DNA from: Diphasiastrum complanatum
Taxonomy: Eukaryota > Streptophyta > Lycopodiopsida > Lycopodiales > Lycopodiaceae
DNA length: 64,000 nucleotides
NCBI GenBank assembly: GCA_029204225.1
Contig: MU832091.1
Coordinates: forward strand, 23,670 to 87,669
Reading direction: 5' to 3'
Part shown: positions 45,233 to 61,839 of the stretch, piece by piece
Numbering within the stretch: the stretch's first letter is position 1
How the letters are laid out: the number at the start of each line of letters is the position of its first letter
The notes under the pieces: model-generated
Seen by the model: only the letters and a program-made list of their open reading frames with translations
What the model was told of the DNA's origin: nothing
The model's database searches: none
Program-made: the position numbers and the translations under genes

Positions 45233-45764
45233 AGTTCGGCATGGGCACAAGCCTAGTGTTAACCATTTAAAAATCTTTGGTTGTATATGTTTTGTTCACA
45301 TTCCTAAACAGCTTAGGAAGAAGCTGGATCATAGGACAAATAAATGCATTTTCATTGACTATCCTGATGAACATAAAGCTTATAAAGTTTATGATCCATC
45401 CACCAATGTAGTATTTGTCTCTAGAGATGTAATATTTCAAGAGCATACATACTATGATTTCAAACAATCATCGATTAACAATACTATGTCGTTTCATCCT
45501 ATTTTACGTAGCATGGATTCTTCTAACGTTGATGTTCCTTCTACAGAACCTACAACTACAATACATAAGCCGAGCAGCCGACAATATCTGTCATCAGACC
45601 ATACCAAACTAGCTCAAGCAGATTTGAAGAAATTCAAGAAGAAGTATCATCGCATCCTGGTCAATCCAACGTCCGCAGATCCTCACAAACTTGGACAGTT
45701 CCTGAGAGGTATGCACCTTACTCATTCTATTAGAAGAACCAGAGAGCCTAGTCGAAGCAATTAA
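45186..45764 (+). pseudogene. Copia integrase C-terminal region and linker
   Basis: HEVRHGHKPSVNHLKIFGCI, DHRTNKCIFIDYPDEHKAYK and VFVSRDVIFQE are the conserved post-core region; a Ser/Thr/Pro-rich linker follows. It ends with a stop at 45764; the RT N-terminus continues in another frame (DVVKWQEAMESEYNSLLTNQ). Confidence 0.88.
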
Positions 45765-46563
45765 CTTCAAGGATGTTGTGAAGTGGCAAGAAGCTATGGA
45801 AAGCGAGTACAACTCACTTTTGACGAATCAGACCTGGACACCGGTCGACTTCCCCACTCACAAGAGAGTTATCGACAACAAGTGAATCTTCAAGAAGAAG
45901 ATTGACTCTGATGATTCTATTGCAAAATGGAAAGCACGGTTGGTGGCTAAAGGATTCACTCAAGTCCAAGGAGCGAATTATCAAATTTTTTTTGTCAAGA
46001 TGCAGTCAATTAGAACTCTGATTGCGTTAGCAGCCGCGGAAGACCTCGAAATGCACCAAATGCATGTCAAGAGAACATTTCTCAACGACAATGTCGAAGA
46101 GGAGCTGTACACCTTCCAATCGGAAGGATTCGAAATCAAAGGCCAAGAGCACAAAGAGTGCAAGCTGCACAAAACAATCTACGGTCTGAAACAGGCCGCA
46201 AGAGCATGGTTCGATAGAATCAACTCTTATCTCATTCAATTAGGATGTGCAAATAATTCAGCTGACTGTAATGTTTATTCAAAGTATGAAGGCACCAATT
46301 CAGTTTACATAGCTCTTTACGTAGATGATACATTTATTTTGTCTAACGACACTTCTCTTCTGCACACTACTAAGAGTGATCTGTCAAAGGAATTTGACAT
46401 GACTGATTTGGGAGTTGTTCATTCTTTGCTAGGAATTCACATTACTAGAGATAGACTTCAGAAGAAGATCTATCCTAGCCAGCAGGCATATCTAAAAGGC
46501 ATTTTAGAAAAGTTTCATATGTTTGATTGCAACCAATTGATACCCCAATGGATCCAAGTATAG
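45765..46563 (+). pseudogene. Copia reverse transcriptase region
   Basis: WTPVDFPTHKRVIDNK, then TGA where tryptophan is expected (45883-45885), IFKKKIDSDDSIAKWKARLV, AKGFTQVQGANY, HQMHVKRTFLNDNVEEELY, IYGLKQAARAWFDRI, the catalytic LYVDDTFIL, then LLGIHITRDR and ILEKFHMFDC. Another frame change at about 46530-46550. YVDD is intact. Confidence 0.92.
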
Positions 46564-46964
46564 TATTGACTAAACCCTCTTGTGCTGAGACTGATACTGA
46601 AGTACTCGACTTAGCGAAGTACCCTTATCATTCACTAATCGGATCTCTAATGTATGCAATGCTGTGTACTAGACCAGATTTAGCATATACTGTTAGCACG
46701 TTGAGTCAATTCATGTCTAATCCTAGGATCTCTCATTGGAAAACATTGAAGAGAGTGATGAGATATATTCATGGAAGTTTAGATCACATCTTATGTTACG
46801 ATGGAAATGCTATCGACCCACTCGTCCTGCGAGGCTACTCTGACTTAGAATCTACCTCCGGGTTCTGTTTCTATTTGGCAAGGGGACCGATTTCGGGAAC
46901 TCAAGGAAACAGAAATCAGTTGCGCTTTCTTTGACAGAGGCATAGTACATCACAGCATGTCAAG
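46527..46964 (+). pseudogene. Copia RT end and RNase H start, cut by gypsy
   Basis: IDTPMDPSIVLTK, YHSLIGSLMYAMLCTRPDLA, LSQFMSNPRISHWKTLKRV, then YSDLESTSGFCFYL with a small deletion in the DADWAGD region, then in a neighbouring frame KSVALSLTEA-stop-YITACQ. The coding interruption falls inside the AEY.A..Q motif, where the gypsy LTR begins at 46965. Confidence 0.9.
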
Positions 46965-48029
46965 TTTTACAAATAGAGGTGAGGAAGTCCTCCAAATCCA
47001 AGGTAGAGCCTCCAAATGTCCTCCAAGCAACCTGCAAGCTTCAAGATACTCCCCAACTCCAAGCTATAATGCCTCCACCTGCAAGTACGGATCTGCAAGC
47101 CTCCAAGAATCTCTCCTCCACCTGTGCTTTAAACACAAAGATAAATAACAAGTTGGCCTCAAGTATTCACCACCCAACCATAGCTAGATCCAAGCTCCAA
47201 GCAAGATCTATCTAGCACCCCCTTGCTAACCATAAACAAATCACAAGCATACCACAACACTCCATAGCATACTCAAGATCCAAACCCTACTTATGTCCCA
47301 TACCATAAGCAAGATCCAAACCTTAAGCATACTACCACAAGAAAGCACTCTACACACTAGTAGCAACACTAGAACATAAGCAAAGCAAACAAGAGAGATC
47401 TCCCCCTTTCAATGGGCGCCCTACTACCCTCATATAGATGGCCCATGGACCCCTCCAATGCACTATGGAGTTTCATGCTCATCCAATGAGAGAGAGAGAG
47501 AGAGAAGCCTAGGGGAGTTAAAGAATCTCCAAGAGCCTCCATAGGCTTATGGAATGTCAAGAGACTCCTTCCATGACCTATGACTCTTTGAATGTCTTTC
47601 TTGTGGGAGTTGGGAACTCAATGGACACTTTAGAAGGGCGCCCTCCTACTAGGTCCTGTGCAACTATACTTTGTTCCTAGACCAATAAAGTGATATGATT
47701 GAAGGTTGAGGTCCAAGGTTTAGAAAAATAGTCATCCAATGACTTTCTAACACCTCTCTAGGTTCCATAGCCCCATCCAAGGCATAGACACCTACCTGTC
47801 CTTAGCCAAGGACACTAGTACCTTAATATAAGGCACCTATCCTTAGTACTAAGGATACCCCTTATCCAAGGGTCACGTGACTCCATACCTCCGACTAAGG
47901 TATAATCACTTGCCTGCTCTTATCCAATGGCACATATCCTTAATCCTAAGGGTACCTTGCCATTTAGCCCCCAATACTAAATGGACTAATAGGGGTCTAA
48001 AGTACTGCTAGTTACATAGGTATGTAATA
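46965..48029 (-). repeat. Gypsy 3' LTR
   Basis: TTTTACAAATAGAGGTGAGG to GGTATGTAATA. Its outer TG, read on the minus strand, is mutated to TA. Confidence 0.92.
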
Positions 48030-48084
48030 TTCCTCCCCCTTAAACTTAAATTTTTCCTTGTAGGGAAAAATTTGGAAAATTCTT

Positions 48085-48471
48085 TTAGAGATCAGACTCC
48101 TTTTCCCAGGTATCTTCCTCTTCTGATTTGCCCCTCCACCTGACTAAAAATTCTCGAAGCACTCTACTCCGTAGAGTCCTCTGCCGGCTATTAACAATTA
48201 TCTCGGGTTCAGGTGGTCCACTCACGGACTCATCACGAAGAAGTTCTACTAGATCTTCCACAGGGACCAGGGTCTCCCCAACCCCCAACGAGGGTTTCAA
48301 CTTACTAACGTGGAAAACATGATGAATTCCAACGTTAGCTGAAAGGTCTAGTTTGTATGCGACCTTGTTTATCACTTGGATAACCTTAAAAGGACCGCAA
48401 TACCTAGGCGTCAATTTTGCACACTTAATAGTTTTCAAGCTCCTAGAGTGACTAGGGACTTTCAAAAACAC
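48085..48471 (-). pseudogene. Gypsy integrase C-terminus with chromodomain
   Basis: FLKVPSHSRSLKTIKCAKL, TPRYCGPFKVIQVINKVAY, IHHVFHVSKLKPSLG (the GPY/F-type end), then EIIVNSRQRTLRSRVLREFL and VRWRGKSEEEDTWEKESDL, a chromodomain with the usual aromatic W...W pair. It defines the element as a chromovirus. Chromodomains of this class help steer integration to particular chromatin. The frame ends naturally at 48085. Confidence 0.93.
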
Positions 48472-49422
48472 TCAGTCATTGACCATGAATACCTTGTGCT
48501 TCCGAGATAGATCAGCATAGTGCCTTGCCCTATCCTGGGCACTTCTTATGTTATTTTTAGCCAGCTGTAACATTTCTTGCATATCCGCAAGGAAATCAGC
48601 CGCGGCTTGCACCCGTAGGTTTTTTCATGCCAACACTAATTGGTGATCGAGGTTGAAAACCATACATAAGCATGAAAGGGCTGAATCCGGTCGCTGAATG
48701 TTTTGCACTGTTATATGCAAATTCCACCAGTGGAAGGTACTGTTTCCAATCAGACTGTCGATGGCCCACATATGCTCGAAGCATATCCTCTATCGTCTGA
48801 TTGGTCCTTTCCGTTTGACCGTCTGATTTTGGATGATCTGTAGAACTTATACTTAAAGTGACTGCTTGCCAAAAATTCCCAGTGAATTTTAGGTCACGGT
48901 CACTGACAATATCGCAAGGCAGCCCGTATAGTCGAAAAAGCTTCTCAACAAATAGTTGAGCTAGTTCTGAAGCTTTAACAGTAGTTTTCGTTGGGATAAA
49001 TTGAACAAACTTCGTAAGTTTGTCAACAATGACTCAAACCGAATCGTGGCCCTTCCTTGTACATGGAAGCCTGACCACAAAATCCATAGATATACTTTTC
49101 CACTTTCCGGTAGGAATATCTAAATGATGTAATAGGCCACTAACTTTTAGCCTCTTTACTTTATTTAATTGGCACTTAGTACATTTAAGTATATAGGCCT
49201 CTACCGACTTTTCATCTTAGGCCACCAAATTTGCCTTCGAACTAAGTCAAGTGCTCTTTGTATACCCGGATGTCCTGCGCATGGACTATCATGACACTCA
49301 TGCAAGATTTGGGCCCTTACAATGTCATTTTCTGGTACACACACATTTCCTTTACGAAACAAAATCCTGTTTTGAATTAGGAAATTCATTTCAGTCTTTC
49401 CCTGATTCGAGGAATCTTGCAA
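48472..49422 (-). pseudogene. Gypsy integrase core and zinc-binding region
   Basis: HHCC region at 49201-49422 (LFRKGNVCVPENDIVRAQIL, HECHDSPCAGHPGIQRAL, IWWPKM then a stop). The core is in broken frames (VLWISLWIL..., VDRV-like region, SSTDHPKSDGQTERTNQ-like stretch around 48790-48850), and SDWKQYLPLVEFAYNSAKHS lies at 48596-48784. Several stops and shifts; the core acidic residues cannot all be read with certainty. Confidence 0.8.
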
Positions 49423-50565
49423 ACCTGAATCGACCCTTGAAAGTACTTGTTGCCAATACTTTCCAAAAAAAGATCAGACTCATATAGTCCTTAAAGAGAC
49501 TGAAACAACCTCGGTTCTATAACAGCAAAGCACAACTAATTAATAGCCGGTAACTGACTCAAAGCATCCGCTAGAGTTTTTGACTTCCTTTACAATAACA
49601 TATAGAAAAGTCAAAGAATTGCATCAACTCAGCCCATCTAGCTTGCCTCCTCTTAAAATCTGTAGTATCACAGAAATATCAAAGAGTCTGATGATCTGTC
49701 AAAACTTCAAATCTGGCTCCATACAAATAATATCATCAAATTTTCAAGGAATGAACAATTGCAAACAGTTCTTTCTCATAGGTACAATACCTAGACTGAG
49801 CAGGATTGAGTTTCTTGTTTTCATAAGCCACAGGATGTCCATCCTGCATCAAAATAGCTCCAATAGCATAATCACTGGCATCGGTCCTAACCACAAAAGT
49901 TTTATCAGGATCGCCAATGATTAGTATCGGTGCCGAAGTGACACTTTTCTTAAGCAACTCAAAACAATTATTCATATCCTCCGTCCACATCACTAGTGGA
50001 CTCTTAGTCCTCCGACTTAGCTTCTTATAGCCTTTCAAGACCTGGGTAAGGGGAAATGCCAATCGAGCAAATTGGAGAATATGCCAATGGAAAGACTTGA
50101 TTTTTCGAACTATGGTGAGAATAGGCCAATCAATAACCCTCTGGATACGATCGGCCTCAATCTCTACTCTTGATCGAAAATCTTATGTCCCAAGTAGGAC
50201 AATTCCATCGCAAAAATAGTCACACATAGACTCTTTGGCAAAGAGCTTTTCCCTTCTTAGGATGTCCCAGACAATCCTAAAATGTTTTTTTATGTTCCAT
50301 CAAAGTCTTACTGAACACCAAGATATCATCTAAGAATACCACTACGAATCTTTCCAAATATGGCCTGAACAAATCGTTCATCATCTATTGGAAAGTTGCC
50401 GGTGCATTGGTCAAACCAAAAGGCAATACCAAAAATTCGTAGTGACCAAAGCGAGTTCAAAACCCAATTTTTGGTATATCTTCTGTCTTAATGCGTATCT
50501 GATGGAATCCCGACCTTAGATCTATCTTGGTAAAGTACGTAGCACCACCAAGATAATCTATTAGG
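49423..50565 (-). pseudogene. Gypsy reverse transcriptase and RNase H
   Basis: RT: YLGGATYFTKIDLRSGFHQI, then after a stop [39 protein letters not shown] and [14 protein letters not shown] (50270-50560) with the catalytic FLDD. Then PLTQVLKGYKKLSRRTKSPL and RNase H FVVRTDASDYAIGAILMQDG, CTYEKELFAIVHSL (49736-50062). The RNase H end and the tether to integrase, ARWAELMQFFDFSICY, lie at ~49590-49650. The N-terminal third of RT is missing. Confidence 0.9.
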
Positions 50566-51554
50566 TCATTCACTTTTGATGCACTTAAGGTCATTAGGTC
50601 CAAAGATTAAAGAAGTAAGGAAAAAATACATCCATCTCATTACTTCGAGATAGATTACTTGAGGTAAAAGCTGGTTATTTGACGCAATCTCGTGCAAGGT
50701 GACCCTCGCCATTGCACTTGAAGCACATGTTCTTCTTACGAGCTTTAGCTTTATCATTGTCACCTTGATGGTTTTTAAAGTTTTTCTTGGTTTTCTTAGG
50801 ATTGTCTTGGAATTGAGATGTGTTTCACTAACAGCTTCCCTATCCTTCCTCTTAGATTGAAAAACTTTTTTCTGCTCATTAGGCTGTTGACCCTTAGGTG
50901 GCTTAGGTGTGTCATCAAAGTATTTTGCAGTCCTAATAGCATCTTTTAGGGTTTTTGGATGGTTCCTACGAACATCCACTTGATAATCTTTTGGTAACCC
51001 ATCAATAAACATTAACATTTGTACCTTAGGCAGAATGTCACTATAAAGTGGATTCAGGTACTCATGAAAATCTTAAATAAATTGTTCCAAACCTTTATTC
51101 ATTGATAAATGACTCAACTTTTGAAAGTGTTCATAGTCAATTGAAAGTGGTAGGAAGTAATCCATAAAAAGCTTGCAAAAATCATCCCATGTACAAGGTT
51201 GATTGCCCTTTGCAACTAAGTCATCCCACCAAACTAAGGCTCACAGTGGATAACTTTTTAGATTCAGAAAATTGATTCATGGCAAAGTATTTGTTTCAAA
51301 CATTTAGCCAAGAACTTACCACTTGGAAGTTCCTATCTTTCTTCTCCCCCTTAAACACTTTTACGGGAGGTGGAAGTACATGCTTCTTCTGATTGGCTTG
51401 CCTAGTCTTGATTTCTTTGATTAGTTTCAAGAAGTTGCTTATTCGTGACTTGAATTTGTTGGTATAAAAGTTCAAGAGCTTGTGCTACATTGGATAGGTT
51501 TGATAGATCAAATGTTGGATTTTCAAATGCTGAGTTTTCATTGGTTTGATCCAT
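50566..51554 (-). pseudogene. Gypsy gag with zinc knuckle
   Basis: Start ATG at 51554 (MDQTNENSAFENPTFDLSNL). The middle gag segment is split by frameshifts at 51020-51320: YFAMNQFSESKKLSTVSLSL, then one frame over WWDDLVAKGNQPCTWDDF. It continues as MLMFIDGLPKDYQVDVRRNH and a CCHC knuckle CFKCNGEGHLARDC in the 50685-50730 stretch. Shortly after the knuckle, near 50570, the sequence passes directly into mid-RT, so protease has been deleted. Confidence 0.85.
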
Positions 51555-52591
51555 TGGGTTGCTTGTGTGTTTTCTGATTATGCAAATACACCAAGTGTTC
51601 AAATTAGAATGATAGAAATGCTTTTATTCTTACATCCAATGCAAATAAAAAACATTTACTTCTACTCATTCAATCTTATTGTTTATAAGCTCAATCCAAG
51701 CCTACTATTTGCAAGCTCAATCCAAGTTTAAGATGAAAACAATAACAAGCTACATTTGCCTTAATCAAAAGCAAAAATGAAAACCAAATCTTTATGTAAA
51801 CTTCAATTAACTAATCCAAGCTAATGTTTACATACAGTTCTCAATCCAATTTCAATTCCATTTGTCATTTTAAAAGCAACCAAAATTTTCACATTTCTCA
51901 CTATTCCATCTCCAAATCTATGAAACTAGTGTCTAGAAATGAAAAAATTAATGAAGCTTTATGAAAACTTCAATTTTCAGATCTGATTTTCAGATTTACA
52001 GGTCTAAAAATCAAAACTTCATAATGACAAAATTTGTTTTATGCACAAAGTTACACTACCATTTCCTTTCTACATTGTCATCTTCATGAAACTAGGAGAT
52101 AGAAAGGTGTAACTAATGAAGTTTGAATGAAAACTTCACTCATTCAAACTTCACTTTTCAGATCTGATTTTCAGATTTACAGGTCTGAAAAACGGAACTT
52201 CAAAATTAAAATCAGAACTTCAAACACTTCATTTATGCAAAAAAAAAAAACACTAGTTTTGATCAAAACACATAGCTAGAATCAATCTTTTTGCAAAAAA
52301 AAGTTTGCGTATGTAGAGGAAGACTTCCTCTACCCATCCCACAAATATTTTTTCAGAACTTTTAAAAACCCAAAGCCCACTTTAAAACTTCTCTAACATG
52401 ATAAAAAATCAACCCCTAAACAATTCTATAAGCATCACTACTCTCTTCCAAAGAGAACTAGATTCATTGGGTACTTCAACTACAAGCTTCCTACAACTAG
52501 AAAAGCCTATAATCTTCTCCAAAAAAAAAAATTTAGTTGGTGATCTTAATAGAACTTGAAGAAGGTTAGAAAGGTTACCATCCTTTGTCTA
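51555..52591. other. Gypsy 5' leader
   Basis: About 1 kb of non-coding A/T- and CAA-rich sequence between the PBS and gag. Contains a diverged duplicate: AGTTTTCAGATCTGATTTTCAGATTTACAGGTCT-like words at 51968-52006 and 52150-52188. Confidence 0.7.
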
Positions 52592-52603
52592 GCGCTGATG
52601 CCA
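52592..52603 (-). other. Gypsy primer-binding site
   Basis: TGGCATCAGCGC on the minus strand, two changes from the tRNA-iMet PBS, next to the LTR edge at 52605. Confidence 0.7.
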
Positions 52604-52604
52604 C

Positions 52605-53687
52605 TTTTACAAGTAGAAGTGAGGAAGTCCTCCAAATCCAAGGTAGAGCCTCCAAATGTCCTCCAAGCAACCTGCAAGCTTCAAGATGCTCCCCAACTCC
52701 AAGCCAGGATGCCTCCACCTGCAAGTAAGGATATGCAAGCCTCCAAGAATCTCTCATCCACCTGTGTCCCTACTCTTTAAACACAAAGATAGATAACAAG
52801 CTGGCCTCAAGTATTCACCACCCAACCATAGCTAGATCCAAGCTCCAAGCAAGACCTATCTAGCACCCCCTTGCTAACCATAAACAAATCACAAGCATAC
52901 CACAACACTCCATAGCATACTCAAGATCCAAACCCTACTTATGTCCCATACCATAAGCAAGATCCAAACCTTAAGCATACTACCACAAGAAAGCACTCTA
53001 CACACTAGTAGCAACACTAGAGCGTAAGCAAAGCAAACAAGAGAGATCTCCCCCTCTCAACGGGCGCCCTACTACCCTCATATAGATGGCCCACGGACCT
53101 CTCCAATGCATTATGGAGTTTCATGCTCATCCAATGAGAGAGAGAGAGAGAAACCTAGGGGAGTTAAAGAATTTCCAAGAGCCTCCATAGGCTTATGGAA
53201 TGTCAAGAGACTCCTTCCATAACTTATGAATCTTTGAATGTCTTTTTTGTGGGAGTTGAAAACTCAATGGACACTTTTGAAGGGCGCCCTCCTACTAGGT
53301 CTCATTGCCCAAGTTGTGCAAGTATACTTTGTTCCTAGACCAATAAAGTAATATGATTGAAGGTTGAGGTCCAAGGTTTAGAAAAATAGTCATCCAATGA
53401 CTTTCTAACACCTCTCTAGGTTCCATAGCCCCATCCAAGGCATAGACACCTACCTGTCCTTAGCCAAGGACACTAGTACCTTAATATAAGGCACCTATCC
53501 TTAGTACTAAGGCTATCCCTTATCCAAGGGTCACGCGACTCCATACCTCCGACTAAGGTATAGTCACTTGTCTGCTCTTATCCAAGGACACACACTCTTA
53601 ATCCTAAGGGTACCTTGTCATTTAGCCCCCAACACTAAATGGACCAATAGAGGTCTGAAGTAGTGCTAGTTACATAGGTATGTAACA
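52605..53687 (-). repeat. Gypsy 5' LTR
   Basis: TTTTACAAGTAGAAGTGAGG to GGTATGTAACA. It keeps the TG/CA-type outer end lost in the other copy. Both copies have a short (GA)n run (53135-53150 here). Confidence 0.92.
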
Positions 53688-54009
53688 TCAAACTTCAAAA
53701 GAAGTTGTATGGATCATGTTATTACTTCACGACTTACATCACACTCAGTTTAATACTACCACCATTCTATGTGACAACTTGAGTTGTATTTCACTGTCAC
53801 TGAATCCCAGATTTCATGGCAAATCCAGGCACGTAGAAATCCAATATCATTTCATTCGAGAGAAAGTTTTCTCAGGGCAAATGTTCTTTCAATACTGCTC
53901 CACAACAAAAATGGTCACAGACATCTTCACCAAAGCGTTTCCCAAGATCAAGCACCAAAAATTCTTCAACAAGCTGAACCTGACGAAGATACCAAGGCAC
54001 CAACTGTGA
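53688..54009 (+). pseudogene. Copia RNase H C-terminal end, right of gypsy insertion
   Basis: SKEVVWIMLLLHDLHHTQFN, TTILCDNLSCISLSLNPRFH, GKSRHVEIQYHFIREKV, TTKMVTDIFTKAFPKIKHQK, ending RHQL and TGA, directly before the purine tract at 54011-54022. It continues the RNase H interrupted at 46964. Confidence 0.93.
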
Positions 54010-54022
54010 CCTTAAGGGGGAC

Positions 54023-55325
54023 TGTTGAAAATTAAGCCCACAGTTGTCTCCTTGGCGAATGACTAATTTTTTTTATTTCATGATTTTTCCTGCATGTTTA
54101 TTGATCATTGATCTAGGGTCAGATAAAACCAACTTTGGTTCTACGTCTGCTCTGCTGATACCTGCAGGACTCACAAACTTAGACAGCCAATTTATTTGAA
54201 GAACGTCTACAACGGGCTTCCGACTGATCTCCAGCAAAGAGTAACCAATCCTGTCATAATTTCAAAGTTCAGATGTTAAGTTTAATAACTTGAAATCATT
54301 GAAGACTTGGCCATCTTTAAGGACTTTCACAAAACTTGTATTTAGAACAAGTCTGCATAGATATATTACTTTTTCAACAGTCTGCAAAAATACACTATGT
54401 TTTTAACAGCTCTGGCTTTTTCGCATTTCCCCAAAATGCGACACTTGTATAGTTCAAAAGTTTAACTGTTTTTTAGCACACCTTCGGCTCTTTGCGAAAA
54501 ATGCGAAGAGAGAGAAAATTCCAAAGGTCATCTATTTTCATGTGTTAAATGTTTTAAAGACATCATCGTCTTTTTGAGGGCACCTTCGGCTTCTTGCAAA
54601 AAATGTGAAGAGAAAAGAAAATCTTGAAGGTCGTCTAAAATAAACGAGGAACGTTCCAGCGACGTCCTCGTCCGCGTCAACGATGCTGAATTATTGACCG
54701 TAAATACTGTGTATAGTTGTCACAAAAGTCATATACTTTCAAGTACAACGACTTTTCTAATTAGGTGACAAGCATTCAATGTAATAAATACACGGATGAA
54801 GTCTATAAATAGATCATCCAAACACATATTACGGTTTGCTCCGTCCATGAGACACATTATTTGAGCCTCCCAATTACGTCGTCATTTTTTGTTGTGATTG
54901 CTATTTTGTATTGTGCTTCAATGTAATATATAATAGCAGCTTGCTTTTATCTGTGTACAACGTAGAGGAATGCTTGTTGTGATTGAACGCACTTTCATTG
55001 CTGTTTGATTGCGCTTGTTTACTCACTTTGATTAGAATACGGATGTCTACGACTCCTCAGTTTCTGATCAGACGATGGCTGTCTTTGGTGCCTGAGGAAC
55101 TCGCGTTATCATATGGCTCTTCCATTTATTTCAGAACTATACTTCACGTTGAATCTTATTTCAGTAGTACCACATACAAACCATCTCTAATCTCTTCGGT
55201 GGACTGTACTCTTGTTTTAGAGTATGAATTTATTTTTAAGATCTTGTTGGGCAATTAGAACACTTGAAGTTGTGATTACATTTAGCATAAGCTGTCTATT
55301 AGACTGTTTTTGCATTTATATTACA
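54023..55325 (+). repeat. Right LTR of the Copia element
   Basis: Starts TGTTGAAAATTAAGCCCACA after AAGGGGGAC. It contains the TCGCATTTCCCCAAAATGCGA hairpin (54421-54441) and a TATA-like TCTATAAATAG (54802-54812). It can be followed by alignment with 33515-34929 to about 55325. Confidence 0.82.
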
Positions 55326-55830
55326 ACGGGAGAGCTGTTTCGCAATATTCCTGCTCTCTCCCTTGCCCCATCAAACTGGGCACGCTTATGGTCTCCTGTA
55401 AAAAGCTTACCATGCTTGGATATGGATTTGGGAAGACATAGTGCTAGCTCCTTGGAAATCAAGGACTCCATAGCCTTGTAGTTAGAATGGTCTAACCTTT
55501 TGTGCCACAGCTCCACTTGAGTAAGATCCTCCCTTTCCATGTTCACACTTCCAATGACAACATTAGCATCCAACTTGAATAATCTTCCTTGCCTAAGACC
55601 ATTAGCAATGCACTTATCATTCTTCATTATGGAACAAACATCGTGCTTGAAGTGGACATCTAATCCACTATCCATGAGTTGTCCAACACTCAACAATTTT
55701 TTTGTGATGGATGGTACATAAAGAACATTATGAAGATCTATTCTTTTTTAAGATCCAAGACATAATGGAATAGATCCTATTCCATCTATCTTACACTCTT
55801 GGCCATGTGAAATTGTACAAGCCATCTATC
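55326..55830 (-). pseudogene. Copia protease-end/gag-pre-integrase fragment
   Basis: The minus strand reads IDLHNVLYVPSITKKLLSVG, QLMDSGLDVHFKHDVC, ANGLRQGRLFKLDANV and VELWHKRLDHSNYKAMESL, then degrades past SKHGKLFTGDHKR. A different family from the element it abuts. Integrase proper is absent. Confidence 0.85.
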
Positions 55831-60869
<5,039 letters not shown>

Positions 60870-60872
60870 CTT

Positions 60873-60921
60873 TTGTGTGTGTGCGCGTGTGTGTGTGTGT
60901 GGGTGTGCGCACGCACGTGTG
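60873..60921. repeat. (GT)n/(GC) alternating purine-pyrimidine run
   Basis: GTGTGTGTGCGCGTGTGTGT through GTGTGCGCACGCACGTGTGT, directly before the LTR that starts at 60922. Confidence 0.9.
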
Positions 60922-61825
60922 TGCTATTGGAAAGAGGTGTGTGAAAGATAGGTCTAAAAGAATCGAATAAAAATAATTTAAATGACAAAAAAGAAAACTT
61001 ATCGTGCACAACGGAATAAAATATCTTTCTCTTTCTTCATGCATGACTACCCTATCAATTTCGAACAAAACAATAGTGATAAAATCACGTTCAATCTTAT
61101 AGTAACTTACTTTGAAATCATTAGTACTATAGTGATTACGTAGCCAAACATTAAAGTATTGAATTATTACACAAATAATTTGTCGCGAAGAATTACAGAA
61201 ACGCATATATTTTGAGACAAACCTGAACGCAATAAAAGATAGTATTGATTCAATATGAAACAAAACAAAAGTAAATGAGTACAACAAGTTTGTAGATTGA
61301 AGCCACATACTCTAAGCTATTTCTGATTGACGAAATAAAAGTTTGAATTAAGGGCAACTACTGATAAGCAGTAAGCGCAATAGCAATCTCTAATCAACTT
61401 TAAAGAACTGAACTAGAATGCTCAAGAGTGTTCAAGCTCGCAGGCTTGAGAGAGAGCTAACTATTCAATACTTGATCTGATAATTTTGATCATGCTGATT
61501 ATGAAATGTGAACAACTATTTATACTAAGCAATTAGGTCGTCAAATGCAACTGCCAGTTGGCTGGAGTCTGCTAGCATTCATCCAATTCTTTTCAAAAGT
61601 TGATTCCTCATAAGCAGTGACAATTGGTCGTAAACAGTATGTCTGCATAAATGAACGTAATTGTCACTTTGCAGAAATGAAAGTGAAACTGTCATCAGAA
61701 AAAGCGACAGTGTCGCAAAAAGACGACAATGTTGGCTTTTTGCGAGAAATGTGACAGTGTCACAAAATCTCATTTCCCTAATATTTGGGGTAGCCCCACA
61801 TTGTCCCGAAGTCATTTCCTTAACA
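60922..61825 (-). repeat. Left (3') LTR of Copia mini-element
   Basis: TGCTATTGGAAAGAGG to CCTTAACA, about 0.9 kb. Its end has GCGA/TCGC-rich hairpins (61708-61780). Confidence 0.85.
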
Positions 61826-61839
61826 GATTTGTAGAGAGT

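Larger units (their letters stand above)
46965..53687 (-). mobile_element. Gypsy chromovirus inserted in Copia RNase H
   Basis: LTRs 46965-48029 and 52605-53687, 1.07 and 1.08 kb, alike over their full length. Flanks TCAAG (46960-46964) and TCAAA (53688-53692) are a 5-base target duplication with one change. Removing the insert with one copy restores the Copia ACQ.SKEVVWI reading. A purine tract (AAGGGGGAGGAA on the minus strand) sits beside the left LTR; a PBS-like TGGCATCAGCGC sits beside the right LTR. Gag and a chromodomain-bearing pol are present; protease and the start of RT are deleted. Confidence 0.93.
43530..55325 (+). mobile_element. Copia element split by a gypsy insertion
   Basis: LTRs start at 43530 and 54023 (TGTTG(G/A)AAATTAAGCCCACA). 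The left LTR is cut at about 44150 and joins directly to protease, so gag, PBS and most of the LTR's 3' part are deleted. Pol runs at 44160-46964 and, after the gypsy at 46965-53687, at 53688-54009. A CCTTAAGGGGGAC purine tract precedes the right LTR. The right LTR runs to about 55325, where a minus-strand Copia scrap abuts. Same family as the LTR at 33515-34929. Confidence 0.88.
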
